Source: Diorhabda sublineata
Lineage: Eukaryota > Arthropoda > Insecta > Coleoptera > Chrysomelidae
Assembly: GCF_026230105.1 (NCBI RefSeq)
Contig: NC_079474.1
Span: 10,736,187-10,800,186 of the forward strand
Direction of reading: 5' to 3'
DNA length: 64,000 bases
Made by a program: the position numbers and the translations under genes. Shown here piece after piece: positions 58,953-64,000 of the stretch (position 1 is its first letter; each line of letters opens with the position of its first letter). The notes beneath the pieces were generated by a model that saw only the letters and a list, made by a program, of their open reading frames with translations, did no database searches and was not told the DNA's origin.

Positions 58953-60123
58953 TTCAAATTGCTCCTTCTCATTTAAATCTCATAATTACAACCAAGGCAC
59001 ATAATATCTTCTTCAATAATATCAACATGCCTGACAACGATTATTCTGTTATTGACCAAAACTCTGTATCCAACTGGATCAAATCAGTCATTAGCTGAAC
59101 TTGAATTTTGAAATTTGGTGAAGTTTTGTTTATAGAAAATCGACACCAACTGAATGTTTTTCTCAAGAATTCCATCCAAATATTTTCCTTTTGTTGAATT
59201 AAACTAAATTTAATGTCAAAAATTGTCTCCTTCATGAAATAGTTAGATAGAAAACAACTTAACGAGAATGGTCTACTTATTGGCTTCAACATGGTGAATA
59301 GTTAATTTTTTTAAAGATCAACGTCACTGATATACGACTCGTATAAATGTCTGCTTTACTATTTGCAATATTCCATAAAATATTACCGATAATAAAAAAT
59401 CCGTTCCTATATATATTAATTCAGAAAAAGCAATATCCCTTGATAATCTATTTTCCCGAGCACAACTTTAATATGAACCATATTTTTGTTCAATATAATC
59501 AAGTCGGCTGACAGAGGTTCGACCTCTATGAATTATTAAAATGTCAGAATCAATTGAGAGGTGTCCTTTTTGTCCGTTTTATTTTTTCGGTTTTGTTAAG
59601 TGTCTACCAAAGGATTTATTTTTGTCGTTTATGAAATTTACTGGAGGGAAAAATGTTTTTATAGGTACGAATATGTACGATAACTTCAATAATAATAAAA
59701 AATTATATCATTAATACAATCACGACGGTTGCTACTTACGTTTTGAGACAAATAAAAACAAATATTTATAAGGGAGCGTCCATAAACCACGTGGTCATAT
59801 TCTAGACCTTTTGGGACCCATCCCTACCTGCACGTAACTTAACGTAACCTTATCCATGATGCATCCCCCGGCACGAATCTATGTGGCATTGTTTCGTAAT
59901 ATTTAGTTTCCTCCTTCTCTCAAATAAATTACACAGGCAAACAAAAAACTTTTATTTTAAAACTTTTTCATTTTAATAGCTGATCTTTATAGAGTTTTAT
60001 GTGCTGAATCCAAATCTGGTCTTAGCTTTTTTGTATCATCCATAGTTTCCAAGCAATATGTATTTTATTATAATCTAATACTCCTCAATGAAACACTATG
60101 TTACATCATAAAAATGGGCTTAC
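58953..60123. other. Interval with a transposon-end-like motif
   Basis: gggagcgtccataaaccacg (59771-59790) resembles ends of nonautonomous elements seen in several arthropod genomes (agggaccgtccataaa-type). A 15-base near-palindrome agaggttcgacctct is at 59514-59528. No gene supported. Confidence 0.3.
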
Positions 60124-60128
60124 ATGGC

Positions 60129-60660
60129 TTACTTGTCAACTGGAATTTGTCTATATTTTCTTTTCCTTTTTTCTTTGAAACTTTTTGTGTAACTTTTTCT
60201 TTTGGATGATTCGTTTGCTGAATTTCCCGGTGACCAACAGTAATCCCCCATCATGTTGGTGTTCCAGCGGCCCTGGTAACGTTTTTCCATCAATTTAACA
60301 TCCTGGTGGAAACTCTCACCTTGCTCTTCACTAACATTTCCTAAATTGTCCGGGAAGTAATCGAGATGGCTGCTCAAAAAAGGAGGCTCATCAACCATCC
60401 TAAACTTTTTTAGCATGTTGGCAACAATAGACGTATATTATGGGTCTTTTTCATTTCCCAAGAACTTGGTGACAACTTGCTTGGAAGATTTGATTTGAGG
60501 TCATTGTGTTTTCGAAGTTAACGTCAAACATAATTTTTCTAATATCGGGTCCAGTAAAGACGCCTTTAATTTAGCTTCTGACAGAGATATTTGAAATTTG
60601 GCCATTACAAGGCCTAACTTAATATGTAGTGGTGGTAGGCGCTCGTTTTTTGGGTCTGTC
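60129..60660 (-). pseudogene. Member of a multicopy arthropod gene family, function unknown
   Basis: Minus-strand reading from 60660: NERLPPLHIKLGLVMAKFQI, SLSEAKLKASLLDP, a stop near 60497, then KQVVTKFLGNEKDP, a stop near 60440, and the open part MLKKFRMVDEPPFLSSHLDY, FPDNLGNVSEEQGESFHQDV, KLMEKRYQGRWNTNMMGDYC and W, ending KRKSYTKSFKEKRKRKYRQI before TAA. The block LPPLHIKLG ... NLG-x-VSEEQGE-x-FHQD ... EKRYQGRW ... MM-x-DYCW is well known as a repeated sequence in many arthropod genomes, often in transposon-like copy number, with no assigned biochemical function. Two in-frame stops and missing segments mark this copy as a pseudogene, although the last 95 codons are open. Confidence 0.7.
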
Positions 60661-60705
60661 AGCCGTCAGATAAAAGTTCTAATAAAGGAATGGGGTACAA
60701 AAAGG

Positions 60706-61072
60706 ACTTAGTTCACGTTTGGTACCCTGTCCCAAACTCCCTTCCAGGCAGGTACATTTCACTCGTCTATTTACATTTTATAATTTAATATTCAGTTGTA
60801 GCAAATTGACGAGGTATAAATATGATTTTTTCTAAGTTCTACATCTACTACAATTAAGTGCATCTGTCTAAATATATTATGCCGTCCATTTTATAACCAT
60901 TCGATTGCCTTTTAACGAACCTTCTCTCAAAAGATAAACATATTTTTAAAAGTATTTATAAAAATAAAAAATTCATAAAATGATGTATCTACGCCTATGG
61001 TAGACCAAACCAAACCGTCGGCAAGGGTTTTTATAATCCGCAATTGATATTGGAAGAACTACGCGAAGAAGT
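60706..61072 (+). repeat. Dispersed repeat family R1, copy 3
   Basis: Corresponds to the right half of copies 1 and 2: gttcacgtttggtaccctgt, catttcactcgtctatttac, cgaggtataaatatgatttt, tctacgcctatggtagacca and cgtcggcaaggg. It starts abruptly near 60706. Copies 1 and 3 both extend about as far as gaagaacta, which probably marks the family's right boundary. Confidence 0.65.
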
Positions 61073-61559
61073 TCGCAATATGATTCCTTAGGCTGGCCCT
61101 GTCCAGCTAATATGGGATTTTAAAAATTCCATGACGACATTCCGGACGACATCTTTCACATTTTTTTATAAATGGCGGAACTCTTTTGATGTTTTTTAGT
61201 AGCAGGCGCTTTATTTACAGTATTTCTTCTAAATAATTTTTTAATAAGTCTATTTATTTATTCCTCTTGTTTCTTTTTGTTCTAGAACTTTGTAAACTTT
61301 TATTTAGGTATATAAATAATCTGTGTAAACGCAATTAGTTTAGTTTTAAATAAATAGTCCTAGTGAAAAGAACGAATCAGTGAATTTAATCGCAGAAATT
61401 ATTTAAGTGATATTTATAAGTAAATTATTATAAGTTAAGTGTATTAAGATTGTAATTATAATAATAATTGTATTGTGTGCCAAATGAAATCATTTTCTTT
61501 TCTACGTAGCTTTGTTTTCAGTTTCCAGGATCTTTTAAATGTTTTTTGAAATACGGTGA
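61073..61559. other. Interval without recognised feature
   Basis: AT-rich. A TATA-like aggtatataaataatc (61308) is followed by no recognisable gene. Confidence 0.35.
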
Positions 61560-61905
61560 TTGAATTTTTTCAGCATTTGTTTGCACCAATCGACAAGTGA
61601 TATTCAACGCGAATAAATGTTTTTGTCGGCCAGATATTCATGCAATATAGAATGTAAGCGAGTGGAACTAATGCCCAAGTATGCCTAAATCTCACGGTAT
61701 CTCACATGACGATCTTGCAATATCAGATTACGCATAGCATCGATTTTATTTGGCACAACAGCCGATTTTGGACGACCTTCGCGAAATACATCCTGTAGCG
61801 AAGTGCGACCATGATTGAATTCGGAAAATCAGCGAAACACGGTAGCTCGAGATGGTACTTCATCACCAGTTGATCGGCACACTGCTTTTCTGAATATGTT
61901 CACCA
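61560..61905 (-). pseudogene. Mariner N-terminal fragment (lineage of copy E)
   Basis: Minus strand: VNIFRKAVCRSTGDEVPSRA near 61900-61840, FNHGRTSLQDVFREGRPKSA and VVPNKIDAMRNLILQD (61825-61720), then fragments of the helix-turn-helix linker down to about 61575. These parallel GRTSL-x-DEF-x-EGRPKSAVVP of the lineage at 35.0-35.6 kb. The catalytic domain is missing. It adjoins a tandem repeat that begins at 61937. Confidence 0.75.
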
Positions 61906-61936
61906 TTTAAGAACGTCAAATGTCAAACCCTCATAC

Positions 61937-62400
61937 AGGGTATGGTTAAAAATGAGTAGGTAGTTGTAGTATGAAGAATAACCAACTAAATCTAGTTTAT
62001 TTTTTTTTCTTTTGTATATAAACGAAAGTTTGAAAATAAATGAGTGAATTACAAGAGTTTTATCCTTAATTCGAACGTATAAATACAAGGTTTGGCCAAA
62101 AATGAGTCGATTTAATTGTAGACTGAGAAAAGAATACTACTAATAATATCAAAGATTTCTCAGTTTTCAATATTTGTTCACGACTTTGAATATCAATGAA
62201 TCACAAGAGTTTTGTCTTCAATTTAAAGGAATGAATACGAGGTTTGATCAAAAATAAGTCGATTTAATCATAGTCAATATAGAGAGTAACTAATATTAAG
62301 GTCAATGATTTCTTTATCTTTTATATTGGTACACGAATATCAATGAATTACAAAACCTTTGCAATCAATTTTAACGTATTAATACGGGGTTTTGACAAAA
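61937..62400. repeat. About 150-bp tandem repeat, three diverged units
   Basis: Units begin near 61937 (agggtatggttaaaaatgag), 62087 (aaggtttggccaaaaatgag) and 62239 (gaggtttgatcaaaaataag), with a further start at 62386 (ggggttttgacaaaaatg): periods 150, 152 and 147. Shared blocks include gtcgatttaat and caatgaattaca. Noncoding. Confidence 0.7.
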
Positions 62401-62916
62401 ATGCAATCTGGAAAGTTATAGAGAGTTTTAGCTTGAATCGCTTTCCTAATAGAATCTTAATGAAAAAATCTATGAATCTAAGGTGAATAAACTATTTGAA
62501 AACTATATCAACGACGTTGAGACGTGGTCGTAAACTCGGTAAATAAAACGTTTTCCGGAAAACACAATATAAACGTCGATATTTTCCATTTCTCATCAAT
62601 TTTTCATCGCACACACAATATCCGTCCGACAGTAAGCAAACTAAAATTAACGGAAAGTAAAACGAAACCTCTTATAAATCTTGTCATGCGGTTTGGAACG
62701 TTGTTAATTTTCTGGCAATTGGCACGAATGATGTGATATTAAAGTTAATCAGGATGTGGGGATCCGTCTAGTAGGGTTCGTGTACTGGATATTCTATTTC
62801 CGATTCGATTTCGTGTTGTTCAACGAATCGAAGACGTTTTTGTAGACCTACGACTTCATAAGCGGACTACAAAATTGAAAAACATATACGGAATGATCAC
62901 ATAAATATAATATATA
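62401..62916. other. Interval without recognised feature
   Basis: A 70-codon plus ORF (62524-62736) has no recognised domain. Nothing else seen. Confidence 0.35.
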
Positions 62917-63909
62917 CACTACCGGTCAAAATTTTTTGCCCACCCTATAGTTTGCGTCATACAGAAGAAATAAAAACAATACGATCGATTTTGATATTGA
63001 TCGATTCATTGCTTCGATTATTTCGATGGCTAATTTCGACAAATAATCATCGTCTGTTTGATTCCATTCGTTTTTCGAGATATTCCAACGATTTGAATTG
63101 AAAGTAGGACACTGATTTGTGACTTCCCTGTCCAATTTGACCCACAACAACTCGATCGAGTTGTAGTCGGGCGACTGTGATGGCCAAATTATTATTTCCA
63201 GTACATTCTTCCTTTCTGCCCTTTAGGTGTTGGCCAGAATGAATGAATATTTTCTTTTCATATTTTTTACAGCCGTCTTTTATCTAAATCGCTTCAATTA
63301 TTATCAGGTTTCCAGTCACCCTTCCTCCAAAACATCTCCAAACCATCACCGAGCATCTGCCGGTCGAAATTACACATGGATCTAGCATCTTTTCTTACTT
63401 TTACCAGCGCACAAACACTCTTCTTTTGGACCCAAAAACTAGCTGCAATAATCTTTCCATAAAACTCTCTCCCACCCTTCATGCGTCCAATTTTTATGTT
63501 TTTCAGCCCACTGCCACCTCACTGCTTCTCTTTCAAAAAATCCAGCTTCTCTTAGTTTACTGATCAATACAATACGTTTACCCTCAACGGTTGAGGTTTT
63601 TCGAGAAACTGAACGTTTTCTGTCGTCAAATCTCCTGGTGGATGGATATTTTTTCACGTATTTCCGATTCGGCGGCAATGGTATGCTTATTTCTGCATAG
63701 ATTATGCGATTAATGCATTCGGCCGATAGTTCCTTGGTTTCACCCATTTTAAGACTCACAAGCCAGAAGTTGCGATAAAAGAAACATCTCACAGGGTTAA
63801 CTGGGATTAATCTACAGTCACCGGAGAAATGACAAAGTGACAAACAAATCTTCCGGCACTTGTAGCACTCACCGGTAAAATATAAACGTGCCCTGGTATA
63901 AAGTAACAT
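62916..63909 (-). pseudogene. Tc1-like transposon remnant
   Basis: Minus-strand Tc1 element. The 3' end is a typical Tc1-like TIR, cactaccggtcaaaattttt, starting near 62917. The transposase starts at 63747 with MGETKELSAECINRIIYAEI, then KYVKKYPSTRRFDDRKRSVS and RKTSTVEGKRIVLISKLREA, GFFEREAVRWQWAEKHKNWT and HEGWERVLWKD. The last motif normally ends LWTDES, the first catalytic Asp. Later come DNFDRQMLG-like and MFWRKGDWKP fragments (63390-63300), then DLNIIELLWVKLDREVTNQC (63165-63105), where the Glu of the NxIE motif is present. The QDN region with the second Asp and much of the centre are deleted. The 5' TIR is not identified and may lie beyond 63909. Confidence 0.8.
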
Positions 63910-64000
63910 TTTGTACTTCTTTAGGCGAACAGATCTGATTCAACCTTTGCACATCTCTGGCTATTCTGTCTAGACTCGCCAGAATTCGTGAATTTCGTTG

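Noticed and set aside
59514..59528. agaggttcgacctct as a tRNA T-arm
   Set aside because: The loop would be too short and no acceptor, D or anticodon arm is present.

Overview
The window reads as an AT-rich arthropod, most probably insect, nuclear region. It is intergenic, transposon-rich and satellite-bearing. Evidence is the mix of decayed DNA transposons (irritans-type mariner, other mariners, Tc1, a DD41D Tc1/mariner relative, pogo, PIF/Harbinger, piggyBac-like), non-LTR retrotransposon remnants (RTE-like, Jockey-like, CR1/L2-like), a spliced gene with short exons and GT-AG introns, and a small TTAGG-type motif. A beetle or other large-genome insect fits, but the species cannot be fixed from sequence alone. 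There is no bacterial operon organisation and no CRISPR array.

Only one convincing host gene is seen: a three-exon minus-strand gene at 31581-33070. It encodes a 147-residue secreted Gly/Tyr-rich protein with a signal peptide, an RTKR processing site, a TATA box and a poly(A) signal. A second minus-strand coding remnant (60129-60660) belongs to a multicopy arthropod family of unknown function and carries in-frame stops.

Layout: 0-11 kb holds mariner remnants, a PIF/Harbinger element with TTA target duplications beside an RTE LINE, a nearly full-length DD41D element, and a LINE 3' fragment. 12.8-20.9 kb holds a 1.05-kb foldback element, a transposase scrap, a pogo-like transposase remnant, a CR1/L2-like LINE with the RT deleted, a mariner scrap and a Tc1 element. 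22-31 kb holds a 120-bp minisatellite, a MITE, dispersed repeats with a nested insertion, a Jockey-like LINE, a TIR-bounded deletion-derivative transposon and an RTE fragment. 31.5-33.1 kb is the gene. 33-37 kb holds two mariners and a 1.3-kb long-TIR element. 39.4-43.0 kb is a 372-bp satellite (about ten units) and 49.6-51.6 kb an unrelated 172-bp satellite (about twelve units). Between them lie a foldback MITE, a piggyBac N-terminal remnant and a dispersed repeat. 52-64 kb is mostly degenerate repeats, LINE and mariner scraps and a Tc1 element at the right edge.

Every transposase or RT examined is broken by frameshifts, stops, deletions or loss of catalytic residues, so I see no autonomous element. 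The most unusual material is the pair of satellites with alternating (dimeric) monomer variants, the foldback element with a modular interior, the long-TIR element with no recognisable transposase, and a short near-perfect hairpin at 53955-54023. Assignments come from reading translations by eye; no database search was run.
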